A DNA stretch of 16,862 nucleotides, taken from assembly GCA_947374705.1 (NCBI GenBank), contig CANCDA010000033.1:1-16862 (forward strand), given 5' to 3'. The notes below the pieces were generated by a model. That model did no database searches. It saw nothing but the letters and a program-made list of their open reading frames with translations, and was not told where the DNA came from. This document shows positions 6,093 through 13,567 of the stretch, piece after piece. The position numbers were made by a program, and so were the translations under genes. Source of the DNA: Comamonadaceae bacterium (GTDB lineage Bacteria; Pseudomonadota; Gammaproteobacteria; Burkholderiales; Burkholderiaceae_C). Position 1 is the stretch's first letter. Each line of letters opens with the position of its first letter.

Positions 6093-6132
6093 ACCCGGCC
6101 CCGCCTAGCGCTGAGCCGGGTTTTGTTTTTTT
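6093..6132 (+). terminator. Riboswitch expression platform: intrinsic terminator in the metXW leader
   Basis: ACCCGGC (6093-6099) pairs perfectly with GCCGGGT (6115-6121) over a 15-nt loop, and a long T-run follows (TTTTGTTTTTTT, 6121-6132). A second copy of the upstream arm, ACCCGG (6086-6091), could pair with the same downstream strand, which offers a switching partner. The terminator lies 20 nt after the aptamer and ends 18 nt before the metXW start codon, so it is well placed to act as a SAM-dependent attenuator. Confidence 0.75.
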
Positions 6133-6150
6133 GAGGTCTCGTTTCAAGCC

Positions 6151-7902
6151 ATGTTGATCGCCACGCCCCAATCCATGCACTTTGCCGCCGCCCTGCCTTT
6201 GCAGAGTGGTACATCGATTCGCGACTACGCCTTGAGCTATGAGACCTACGGCACGCTCAACGCCGACAAGTCCAATGCAGTGCTGATCTGTCATGCCCTC
6301 AACGCCTCGCACCACGTGGCCGGGGTGTACGAAGGCCAAGACAAATCCGAAGGCTGGTGGGACAACATGATTGGGCCGGCTAAGCCGGTGGACACCCACC
6401 GTTTCTTCATCATTGGTGTCAACAACTTGGGCTCCTGCTTTGGCTCCACCGGCCCCATGCATGTGAACCCCGACACCGGCAAGGTCTATGGGGCCGACTT
6501 CCCCGTGGTCACGGTGGAAGACTGGGTCAATGCGCAAGCGCGGCTGTTGGACGCCTTGGGCATCCAGACCCTGGCCGCTGTTATGGGCGGCAGCCTGGGC
6601 GGCATGCAGGCACTCTCTTGGGCGCTGCAATACCCGCAGCGCGTGCGCCACGCCGTGGTGGTGGCCAGCGCGCCCAATCTCAACGCCGAGAACATTGCCT
6701 TCAATGAAGTCGCGCGCCGCGCCATCGTCACCGACCCCGAGTTTCACGGCGGGCATTTTTACGAGCACGGTGTCGTGCCCAAACGCGGGCTGCGTATCGC
6801 CCGCATGATCGGCCACATCACCTACCTGAGTGACGACGTGATGAACGAGAAGTTCGGGCGCCAGTTGCGAGAAGCGGTGGTGGGCAGTGCCACGGGCTAC
6901 AAATACTCGACGCAGGACGTGGAGTTCCAGATCGAGAGTTACTTGCGCTACCAGGGCGACAAGTTCAGCGAGTACTTTGACGCCAACACCTACCTGCTCA
7001 TCACCCGCGCGCTGGACTACTTTGACCCGGCCCGCGCCCATGGCGGCAACCTGACGAGCGCCTTGGCCCAAGCCGCCTGCAAGTTCCTCATGGTCAGCTT
7101 CAGCACCGACTGGCGCTTCTCGCCCTCGCGCAGCCGTGAGATGGTCAAGGCCCTGGTCGCCAATGGTCGTGATGTGAGTTACGCCGAGATTGACGCGCCG
7201 CATGGGCACGATGCGTTTCTGCTGGACGATGCGCGTTACTTGAACTTGGTGCGCGCCTACTTTGAGCGCATCGACGCCGAGTTGACGGGGGCGGATGACT
7301 CAGCCGTCACGCCCGTCCCACGCACCACGCCCAACCCGCTCACGCCTCTCGTGCCCGCCCGATCTCGCGTGCTCGACCTGGGGTGTGGCGATGGCGACCT
7401 GCTCGCGCAGCTCCAAGCCCAACGCGCCTGCACCGGCTACGGCATCGAGATCAGCGACGCCCATGTGTTGGCCTGCGTGCAGCGCGGTGTCAACGTCATC
7501 CAGTTCAACCTGGACGATGGCCTGGCCCTGTTCGGCGATCAGTCCTTCGACGTGGTACTGCAAATCGACACGCTCCAACACCTGCGCAACACCGAAACCA
7601 TGCTGCGCGAGACCGCGCGCGTGGGCCGCATCGGCATCGTGGCTTTCCCCAACTTCGGCCACTGGCCCAATCGCTTGAGTGTGTTGCTCGGGCGCATGCC
7701 CGTCACCAAGCGCTTGCCCTACCAGTGGTACGACACGCCCAATATCCGCGTGGCCACCTTTAAAGACTTCGAGGCACTGGCGCTTAAAAACCAGTTGCGT
7801 TTGCTGGATGCTTACGGCCTGCAAGAGGGACGTGAAGTGCGCTGGTTGCCCAACGCAATGGCCGGCACGGCAGTATTCAAGTTGCAGGGCGATGCCGTCT
7901 GA
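6151..7902 (+). CDS. metXW: Bifunctional MetX-MetW fusion: homoserine O-acyltransferase joined to methionine biosynthesis protein MetW
   Basis: One uninterrupted 583-residue frame. Residues 1 to about 378 are MetX, an alpha/beta-hydrolase that acylates homoserine at the entry to methionine synthesis. The nucleophile elbow is GGSLGG with Ser148; Asp320 (FSTDWRF) and His353 (APHGHDAF) complete the triad. Residues about 379-400 are a Pro/Thr-rich linker. Residues about 403-583 are MetW, with the class I methyltransferase-like motif RVLDLGCGDGDLL (406-418) and PNFGHWPNRL. In related bacteria metX and metW are usually separate neighbouring genes. The MetW half lacks its usual short N-terminal segment, which the linker replaces. 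MetX proteins partnered with MetW often use succinyl-CoA; acetyl versus succinyl cannot be decided here. GAGG at 6133-6136 is the only Shine-Dalgarno candidate, rather far (14 nt) from the ATG, whose choice is supported by the family start IATPQSMHF. The gene follows a SAM-II riboswitch. Confidence 0.93.
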   Translation: MLIATPQSMHFAAALPLQSGTSIRDYALSYETYGTLNADKSNAVLICHALNASHHVAGVYEGQDKSEGWWDNMIGPAKPVDTHRFFIIGVNNLGSCFGSTGPMHVNPDTGKVYGADFPVVTVEDWVNAQARLLDALGIQTLAAVMGGSLGGMQALSWALQYPQRVRHAVVVASAPNLNAENIAFNEVARRAIVTDPEFHGGHFYEHGVVPKRGLRIARMIGHITYLSDDVMNEKFGRQLREAVVGSATGYKYSTQDVEFQIESYLRYQGDKFSEYFDANTYLLITRALDYFDPARAHGGNLTSALAQAACKFLMVSFSTDWRFSPSRSREMVKALVANGRDVSYAEIDAPHGHDAFLLDDARYLNLVRAYFERIDAELTGADDSAVTPVPRTTPNPLTPLVPARSRVLDLGCGDGDLLAQLQAQRACTGYGIEISDAHVLACVQRGVNVIQFNLDDGLALFGDQSFDVVLQIDTLQHLRNTETMLRETARVGRIGIVAFPNFGHWPNRLSVLLGRMPVTKRLPYQWYDTPNIRVATFKDFEALALKNQLRLLDAYGLQEGREVRWLPNAMAGTAVFKLQGDAV

Positions 7903-7961
7903 CCCCCGGGCGGGGCTAACCAAGGCGGGCCACACCGCGAACAAACGCCCGCAATAAAGGT

Positions 7962-7990
7962 TTGAAAACCCGCCGTTGCACGAGTATGCT
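7962..7990 (+). promoter_or_regulatory. Sigma-70 promoter of the GST gene
   Basis: TTGAAA (7962-7967) and TATGCT (7985-7990) are separated by the optimal 17 nt. The predicted start is near 7997, and AAGGAG (8006-8011) precedes the ATG at 8020. It may drive the GST, glyoxalase and chrA genes together. Confidence 0.7.
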
Positions 7991-8019
7991 GTTAGACCAA
8001 CCCTCAAGGAGACTGCGCC

Positions 8020-8697
8020 ATGAAGCTCTACTGCCACCCTGCCTCCACCACCAGCCGCCCGGTCATGCTGTTTGCCGCCGAAAACGGCATTGTGCTGGAT
8101 AAGCAAATCGTTGACTTGTTCACTGGCGAGCACTACCAGCAGCCCTTCGAGGCCATCAACCCCAACCACTTGGTGCCCGTGCTGGAAGACGGCGACCTGC
8201 GCCTGACCGAAAGCTCGGCCATTCTGAAATACTTGGCCGACAAAATCAGCTCCCCGCTTTACCCCGCTGACCTCAAGCAGCGCGCCCGCGTTAACGAGCG
8301 CATGGACTGGATCAACACCCAGCTCTGCCGCGACTTTGCCTACGGCTTCATCTACCCGCAAATTTTCTCCTTCCACAAACGCCGCAGCGACGAGGCGCAT
8401 GCTGCCACTCTGCAATGGGGCAAGGAGCGCGCTGAAGGCTGGATGAAGGTGCTGGACCAGCACATCCTGGGCGCAGACAACCCCTATGTCTGCGGCAAAG
8501 ACATCACCATTGCCGACTACTTCTGCGCCGCCTTCGTCGCCCTGGCTGAACTGGTGGGCAGCGACTTTGCCGCCTACCCCAACGTCAAGCGCTGGCTGGG
8601 CCAAATGAAGGCCTTGAAACACTGGAACAGCATCAACGAAACCATCAACGGCTACGGCGCATCGCTCAAGGGCCAGCCGATGCAGGCCCTGGCCTGA
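8020..8697 (+). CDS. Glutathione S-transferase family protein
   Basis: Cytosolic thioredoxin-fold plus helical-domain protein of 225 residues, a normal GST length. The N-terminal domain (1 to about 80) has LYCHPASTTSRPV with a likely Ser catalytic region at 9-12, the cis-Pro motif VPVLEDG and the glutathione gamma-Glu binding motif ESSAIL. The C-terminal helical domain includes the YVCGKDITIADYF N-capping-box segment typical of GSTs. It resembles theta-type bacterial GSTs, but the substrate is unknown. It has its own good promoter and Shine-Dalgarno. The next gene follows after 76 nt that contain a repeated element, so the GST may be the first gene of a GST-glyoxalase-chrA unit. Confidence 0.9.
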   Translation: MKLYCHPASTTSRPVMLFAAENGIVLDKQIVDLFTGEHYQQPFEAINPNHLVPVLEDGDLRLTESSAILKYLADKISSPLYPADLKQRARVNERMDWINTQLCRDFAYGFIYPQIFSFHKRRSDEAHAATLQWGKERAEGWMKVLDQHILGADNPYVCGKDITIADYFCAAFVALAELVGSDFAAYPNVKRWLGQMKALKHWNSINETINGYGASLKGQPMQALA

Positions 8698-8707
8698 CAC
8701 TTGAGAA

Positions 8708-8765
8708 CTTGCGGGACAGACCAAGAGTTACACGCAGTGAACTTTGCTCTGTCCTCAACTGATTA
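8708..8765 (+). repeat. Dispersed 56-58 bp inverted-repeat element, copy 1
   Basis: It begins CTTGCGGGACAGACC and ends GCTCTGTCCTCAACTGATTA, both identical in copy 2 at 14999-15054. The ends contain the inverted repeat GGACAGA (8714-8720) / TCTGTCC (8748-8754), extended by TTG/CAA. The interior differs between copies except for GCAGTGA (8734-8740). It ends 8 nt before the glyoxalase start codon. Confidence 0.88.
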
Positions 8766-8773
8766 GGAACATC

Positions 8774-9268
8774 ATGATCGAGAAACTCCACCACAACGCC
8801 TACCGCTGCCGCGACTCGGAAGAAACACGGCGCTTTTACGAAGACTTTCTCGGCCTGCCCCTGGTCGGCACGCTGGAGATTGGCCAAACCAAGAGCGGCC
8901 GCGCCACGCAGACCCTGCACACCTTCTACCAAATGGACGACGGCTCGCACCTGGCCTTCTTCGAAGCCCCCGATATGCCCTTCGACTTCAAACCTCAGCA
9001 CGACTTTGATTTGCACATCGCATTGGAAGTGGCCGCCCCCGTGCTGCCCGTCATGCTGGCCAAGGGTCGGGCCGCAGGCATTGAAACGCGCGGCCCGTCG
9101 GACCACGGCTTCATCGACTCCATCTACTTCCGCGACCCCAACGGCTACGTGATCGAGCTGTGCGCCAAACGCGCCAACCACGATGCCGAGATGAATCCGG
9201 CGCACAACGGCGCGCGTGACAAACTAACGCGCTGGACGGCCCGCAAAGCCGGGGCGGCGACCGCATGA
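8774..9268 (+). CDS. VOC / glyoxalase-fold dioxygenase-like protein
   Basis: A 164-residue vicinal-oxygen-chelate family protein. The first beta-alpha-beta module has the typical EETRRFYEDFLGLPLVGT. Candidate metal ligands are His6/His7, Glu in AFFEAP, His in DLHIAL and Glu in NGYVIELCAK near the end. This fits lactoylglutathione-lyase-like or extradiol-dioxygenase-like relatives, and the substrate cannot be named. The ATG at 8774 is preferred: AGGAA at 8765-8769 and family-like MIEKLHHNAYRCRD follow. An in-frame TTG at 8744 would start inside the repeat element. The stop overlaps the chrA start by 4 nt (ATGA), so the two are translationally coupled. Confidence 0.88.
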   Translation: MIEKLHHNAYRCRDSEETRRFYEDFLGLPLVGTLEIGQTKSGRATQTLHTFYQMDDGSHLAFFEAPDMPFDFKPQHDFDLHIALEVAAPVLPVMLAKGRAAGIETRGPSDHGFIDSIYFRDPNGYVIELCAKRANHDAEMNPAHNGARDKLTRWTARKAGAATA

Positions 9269-10635
9269 GCGCGGCCCCCACCCCCACCGTTTCTTTTTCA
9301 GAAGCTTTCAAGTTTTGGCTCAAGCTCGGCTTCATCAGCTTTGGTGGCCCGGCCGGGCAGATTGCCATCATGCACCGCGAGCTGGTGGAGCAAAAGCGTT
9401 GGATATCCGACAAACGCTTCTTGCACGCGCTTAACTACTGCATGGTCTTGCCGGGGCCGGAGGCACAGCAACTCGCCATCTACATTGGCTGGCTGCTGCA
9501 CCGCACCTGGGGCGGCATCGTGGCGGGCACGCTGTTTGTACTGCCCTCGCTGTTCATCCTGATTGGCCTGTCCTGGGTGGTGGTGGCTTTTGGCAGCGTG
9601 CCCTGGGTGGCGGGCCTGCTGTATGGCGTCAAGCCTGCCGTGGCGGCGCTGGTCTTGCAGGCGGTGCACCGCATTGGCAGCAAGACGCTCAAACATCCGC
9701 GCAAAGTGCCCCTGCTGTGGCTGGTGGCCGTGAGCAGCTTCATTGCCGTGGCCTTGCTGGACGTGCCCTTCCCTTGGGTTGTGGGCGTGGCCGCGCTCAC
9801 CGGCTGGCTAGGCTCGAAATTTGTGCCCGCGCAGTTCGCCGCAGGTGGCGGACACGGCGGTAAGGGCAAAGACGGTGCACCGCATCAGCCCTGCGTGATT
9901 GACGACGACACGCCCACGCCAGCGCACGCGCTGTTTAGAAAATCGCACCTCATCAAGCTGCTGCTGGTTGGTGCAGTCTTGTGGGCCGTGCCCATGGGCT
10001 GGCTGCTGGCCACCTACGGCTGGGCTGGCACGCTCACGCAAATGGGCTGGTTCTTCACCAAAGCGGCCTTGCTCACCTTTGGCGGTGCTTATGCCGTGCT
10101 GCCCTATGTGTACCAGGGTGCGGTCGAGCAATTTCACTGGCTCACCGGCCCGCAAATGATCGACGGCCTGGCCCTGGGCGAGAGCACACCCGGCCCCCTC
10201 ATCATGGTGGTGACCTATGTCGGTTTTCTCGGCGGCTGGGCCAAGCAAGTGCTAGGGCCGGACACGCTCTTTCTGGGTGCTGCGCTGGCCGCCACGGTCG
10301 TGACTTGGTTCACCTTCCTGCCCTCTTTCATCTTCATCCTGGCCGGTGGCCCGCTGGTCGAGAGCACGCACGGCAAGCTGGGCTTCACCGCACCCTTGAC
10401 CGCCATCACGGCGGCGGTGGTGGGGGTGATTGCCAGCCTGGCTCTGTTTTTTATCGTCCACATCGCCAACAAACCGGGCGCTACAGGCTCCTTCTTTGCT
10501 CAAATCGATGTCGCGGCATTGGTTCTCTCAGCCCTCGCGCTGCTGGCCTTGTTGCGATACAAAGTAGGCGTGATGCCTGTGATTGGCGCGTGTGCGCTGG
10601 CAGGACTGGTGTTGAAGTTGGCAGGGGTGGTTTGA
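9265..10635 (+). CDS. chrA: Chromate transporter, CHR family (long, two-domain ChrA)
   Basis: Inner-membrane protein of 456 residues and 10-13 hydrophobic segments, the long bidomain form of the CHR superfamily, which exports chromate. Two homologous halves are visible. The first has KLGFISFGGPAGQIAIMHRE (about 20-39) and PGPEAQQLAIYIG. The second has FFTKAALLTFGGAYAVLPYV (about 263-282) and ESTPGPLIMVVTYVG. They are joined by a Gly/His-rich cytosolic linker at about 193-225. It overlaps the glyoxalase-fold gene by 4 nt. Association with GST and glyoxalase suggests a thiol or oxidative-stress context, but CHR proteins without the chrB regulator may have other substrates. It converges on the hydroxylase gene 20 nt away, with no clear terminator between. 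Confidence 0.92.
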   Translation: MSAAPTPTVSFSEAFKFWLKLGFISFGGPAGQIAIMHRELVEQKRWISDKRFLHALNYCMVLPGPEAQQLAIYIGWLLHRTWGGIVAGTLFVLPSLFILIGLSWVVVAFGSVPWVAGLLYGVKPAVAALVLQAVHRIGSKTLKHPRKVPLLWLVAVSSFIAVALLDVPFPWVVGVAALTGWLGSKFVPAQFAAGGGHGGKGKDGAPHQPCVIDDDTPTPAHALFRKSHLIKLLLVGAVLWAVPMGWLLATYGWAGTLTQMGWFFTKAALLTFGGAYAVLPYVYQGAVEQFHWLTGPQMIDGLALGESTPGPLIMVVTYVGFLGGWAKQVLGPDTLFLGAALAATVVTWFTFLPSFIFILAGGPLVESTHGKLGFTAPLTAITAAVVGVIASLALFFIVHIANKPGATGSFFAQIDVAALVLSALALLALLRYKVGVMPVIGACALAGLVLKLAGVV

Positions 10636-10655
10636 CTTCAGCAGCGATCACGGGC

Positions 10656-11534
10656 TCAGGCCGCTTTTTTCTGCCCAATTTCGGTCAATGAAGTTTGCAA
10701 GGCTGAGGCGGGCACGCCGTCTTTCCAGGGCAGATCCACCGGGTAGTCCTCCAGCAAGCAATCATCGGGCAAGCAGGTGATGGGCGTGAAGTCGCGGTGC
10801 GCAATGTACTCGGGGCGCTTGTGGCGGCGAATGTGGTTGCTGACCGCACACAGGCTGAGGTAAACGCTGACCCGGTCAAACGGTGACAGGTTGCTGCCTG
10901 AGGCGTGCACCAAGCAGGAGTGGAACAAAATCATCGAACCCGCCGGGCCTTTGGGGCTGACGATGCCGCCCTCTTTGCCACCGGCACGTTGCACCAACTG
11001 GCGGATCAAATCATTGTCAACCGTCCACAGCGGGTAGCTGGTGGTGGTCAGGTCATGCTTGGCGTCAACCACGCCTTTTTTGTGGCTGCCGGGGATGAAC
11101 ATCAAGGGGCCGTTGTGCTCGGTGACGTCGTCCAGAAAAATGGCCACGTTCATGGCGCGTTCGGTCGGCATCAAGTCGTCATTCAGCCAGGTGCCGTAGT
11201 CTTGGTGCCACTGCCAGACATCGCCCTCAAAAGCCATCTTGCCGTTGACCTTGAACTGGTGCATGTAGAGCGCCTCGCCCAGCAAGTCTTCCACCGGCTC
11301 GATCATGCGCGGGTGGCGTGCCAACTTGGCAAAGGGCTCGCTGTACATGTGGGCGGCAAAGTTGGTGCGTACCGCGTCTTTGCCTTTTTCACGGATGTTG
11401 TAGTTTTCGCGCCGGCTGTAGATCTCTGGCACGGCGTCGCACAAGGTTTGCGTTTCTTCGGCGCTGAACAGGCCGGGGAAAAACAGGTAACCATCGCGGT
11501 CGAATTGGGCGAGTTGTTCGGGGGTGAGGTTCAT
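10656..11534 (-). CDS. Fe(II)/2-oxoglutarate-dependent hydroxylase, PhyH family, EctD-like
   Basis: Cytosolic non-heme iron dioxygenase of 292 residues. The iron triad is His110 and Asp112 (WHQDYGTW) with distal His210 (LVHASGSN), and Arg221 is the likely 2-oxoglutarate anchor. The central segment running from WHQDYGTW to FIPGSH resembles the ectoine hydroxylase EctD pattern (W.H.D...W, then NG.L...PGSH), yet no ectABC genes are nearby, so the substrate is open: an amino-acid derivative or a phytanoyl-type compound are both possible. I chose the ATG at 11534 because AGGAG lies 7 nt upstream and MNLTPEQLAQFDRDGYL is a family-like start; an in-frame upstream ATG at 11564 adds ten residues MRPTPPRRTT without a better ribosome site. 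The gene stands alone and converges on chrA. Confidence 0.88.
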   Translation of the reverse strand: MNLTPEQLAQFDRDGYLFFPGLFSAEETQTLCDAVPEIYSRRENYNIREKGKDAVRTNFAAHMYSEPFAKLARHPRMIEPVEDLLGEALYMHQFKVNGKMAFEGDVWQWHQDYGTWLNDDLMPTERAMNVAIFLDDVTEHNGPLMFIPGSHKKGVVDAKHDLTTTSYPLWTVDNDLIRQLVQRAGGKEGGIVSPKGPAGSMILFHSCLVHASGSNLSPFDRVSVYLSLCAVSNHIRRHKRPEYIAHRDFTPITCLPDDCLLEDYPVDLPWKDGVPASALQTSLTEIGQKKAA

Positions 11535-11751
11535 CGTCGTTCTCCTGGGGGGGGTGGGGCGCAATGGATGGGGTTCTGATTTCTGAATCCATGCTTATTT
11601 TGCTTTGTTTTTTGCCTCAACACGGGCTGTGCGCGCTTTGTTGGCTCAAAGAAGTGGGGGGATTCGGTGTTTTATTGGCAATTTGAATGCGCCATGCCTG
11701 GATTTAATTCATCACTGAACTTGTCCATTTCATTCACTCTGGGAGACGCAC

Positions 11752-13131
11752 TTGAGACCTCTCAATATCCGGCTCGCTTGCCTGTCACTGAGCATGCTCG
11801 TCGCGTTTTCCAGCTCGGCACAGATATCTGACCCCGAACGATTGAAGGCGCTGGAGCAAAAATTCAACCAAAGTCTGGAGCTGATCGAACAACTTCAACA
11901 GCGCATTGCCGAACTTGAACGGCGACCCGCCGCAGCCCCAGTCGCCTCCTCGGTCACGGCTGTCACTTCGGTCAACTCAGGCCATACACCCCCCGCGTCC
12001 AACGTGGGTGCTGACGTCAGCACCCGTGTCGAAACCTTGGAACGCACGGTGGCCGATCTGGCCAGCAGCACCCTCAAGACGGGGACGGATATGGGGCTGC
12101 CTTTGCATGGTTTTTTTGACGCCGGCTACACACGCTCCAACATCAATGGGCCCGGCTATGACCGCTCAGGATTTCGTTTGGGGGCCTTCAGTATTTACCT
12201 CACGCCGCAGTTGAGTGATCGGATCAAGGGCCTGGTCGAGTTGGCGTTTGAGTACGGCAATAGCGGTGAGCTGGCCACCGATTTGGAGCGTTTGCAACTC
12301 GGTTATGTGCTGACGGACAACATCACCCTGTGGGCGGGGCGTTTCCATACGCCCTATGGCTACTGGAATACGGCCTTTCATCACGGCGCGCAGATTCAAA
12401 CCAGCATCACCCGCCCACGCATCATTGCGTTTGAAGACCAGGGCGGCATCTTGCCCGCTCACACCGTGGGTGCCTGGGCCACTGGCAAATTTGACACCGG
12501 CCTGGGACGCGTGAATTACGACGTGTACGCGGGCAATTCGAGCAGCTTGGTGGACGGCACCTTGAACTTCAACGCCTCAGGCTTTGATAATCAATCGCCC
12601 TCGGTCGGCTTCAATGTGGGCATCAGCCCGCGCGCTGTGCCCGGTCTGACGGTGGGGCTGCACGGCCTGCAACACCAGGTCAACAGTTACATCGGCGGTG
12701 GTGGCGGGAGTGGCGGCATCTTGAACGGGCAGATCGATATGCAGGCACTGGGCGCTTATGCCTTCTATGAAAGCGACCGCTGGGAAGTGATTGCAGAGTA
12801 CTACCAGTTCAACAACACCGACCTGTTGGGTGCGGCGGGCACCAACGCCAGCTCGGCCGGCTTCGTCCAGGGGGGCTACCAGTTCAAAGACCGGTGGACT
12901 GGATTTGCCCGCTACGAAAAAGCGTCGCTCAACCAGAACGACCCCTATTTCAACTTGATGAACCTGGGCGCCACCCAGTACGGCAGCTCTTACAAGCAGC
13001 ACACCGTGGGTCTGCGCTACGACCTGGATCCGCGGACGGCGCTGAAGTTTCAGCTTGAACAAATCGTTGACGAAGGCAATGCCAGTCGAAGTGTCAACTG
13101 GTTGCGTGCCCAATACTCAGTCCGTTTCTAA
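11752..13131 (+). CDS. Outer-membrane porin with N-terminal coiled coil
   Basis: A 459-residue secreted protein. Its signal peptide spans residues 1-23 (LACLSLSMLVAFSSSA, cleaved before QIS). A coiled coil follows at about 28-60 (RLKALEQKFNQSLELIEQLQ). A Pro/Ser/Val-rich spacer and a second short heptad region (about 88-108) come next. From about residue 113 the chain is amphipathic beta-strands (HGFFDAGYTRS, LGAFSIYLTPQL, ITLWAGRFHTPYGYWNT) ending in the outer-membrane signature YSVRF with terminal Phe. It resembles OprO/OprP- or DcaP-like trimeric porins; the transported solute is unknown. The start is TTG: GGGAG at 11741-11745 is 6 nt upstream and gives a proper basic n-region, whereas the first ATG (residue 17) would cut the signal peptide. 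The next gene starts 12 nt after the stop. Confidence 0.85.
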   Translation: MRPLNIRLACLSLSMLVAFSSSAQISDPERLKALEQKFNQSLELIEQLQQRIAELERRPAAAPVASSVTAVTSVNSGHTPPASNVGADVSTRVETLERTVADLASSTLKTGTDMGLPLHGFFDAGYTRSNINGPGYDRSGFRLGAFSIYLTPQLSDRIKGLVELAFEYGNSGELATDLERLQLGYVLTDNITLWAGRFHTPYGYWNTAFHHGAQIQTSITRPRIIAFEDQGGILPAHTVGAWATGKFDTGLGRVNYDVYAGNSSSLVDGTLNFNASGFDNQSPSVGFNVGISPRAVPGLTVGLHGLQHQVNSYIGGGGGSGGILNGQIDMQALGAYAFYESDRWEVIAEYYQFNNTDLLGAAGTNASSAGFVQGGYQFKDRWTGFARYEKASLNQNDPYFNLMNLGATQYGSSYKQHTVGLRYDLDPRTALKFQLEQIVDEGNASRSVNWLRAQYSVRF

Positions 13132-13143
13132 AAAAGGCCCATC

Positions 13144-13542
13144 ATGCCATTCAACCCTACCCATCTTGGGGTGCTGATCACCTCACTTTTAGTCACCACG
13201 GCCGGCGCAGGCGATGTTTTCGTGATTGCCAATCCCAGCCTCAACCTCACGGCCGAAGAGGTGCGCGACGTGTTCACGGGTGAGAAACAGTTAGCGGGCA
13301 ATGTCAAATTCGTGCCCATGGACAACGCATCTTTGCAGGCCGATTTCCTGTCTAAAGTGCTCAAGGTGGAGGCCAACAAGTACACCTCGATTTGGGTCAA
13401 AAAAGGGTTTCGGGATGGTCTCAACCCCCCGCCGACGCGTGGCAACGATGCCGAGGTCATCAACATCGTGAAGAGCAATCTCGGTGCTGTGGGTTACGTC
13501 AGCAGGGCAACGCCTGACGTGAAGGTCATCCACAAGTATTGA
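13144..13542 (+). CDS. Small periplasmic phosphate-binding-like (PstS-like, truncated-type) protein
   Basis: A 132-residue exported protein. Its signal peptide is at about 1-22 (LGVLITSLLVTTAGA, before GDVFVIANPS). The mature part has the pattern seen in short single-lobe relatives of the PstS phosphate-binding family: LTAEEVRDVFTGEKQLAGN near the start, then KYTSIWVKKGF and GAVGYVS toward the end. Full PstS proteins are over 300 residues, so this is a one-lobe form that may bind an oxyanion or serve as a sensor/partner domain. Such small proteins are often found beside porins or signalling genes. It lies 12 nt downstream of the porin with AAGG at 13134-13137, so the two form an operon and probably act together at the cell envelope. 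Confidence 0.82.
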   Translation: MPFNPTHLGVLITSLLVTTAGAGDVFVIANPSLNLTAEEVRDVFTGEKQLAGNVKFVPMDNASLQADFLSKVLKVEANKYTSIWVKKGFRDGLNPPPTRGNDAEVINIVKSNLGAVGYVSRATPDVKVIHKY

Positions 13543-13567
13543 CGCGGCTCGTCTTCACGTTAAGGGT

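Noticed and set aside
5926..7209. A long 427-codon open frame on the minus strand opposite metXW.
   Set aside because: It is antisense to a clear MetX domain, shows no recognisable domain, and crosses the riboswitch; it is a codon-bias shadow of a high-GC gene.
7294..7298. An out-of-frame ATGA at the MetX-MetW boundary, resembling the stop/start overlap of separate metX and metW genes.
   Set aside because: The ATG and TGA are in frames different from both halves, so two separate indels would be needed to restore two genes; the continuous fusion is the simpler reading.
7904..7916. CCCC/GGGG hairpin just after metXW as a terminator.
   Set aside because: The stem is short and no T-run follows on the plus strand.
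11564..11592. Inverted ATGGAT / ATCCAT upstream of the hydroxylase gene.
   Set aside because: Six base pairs over a 17-nt loop is within chance expectation and nothing else supports it.
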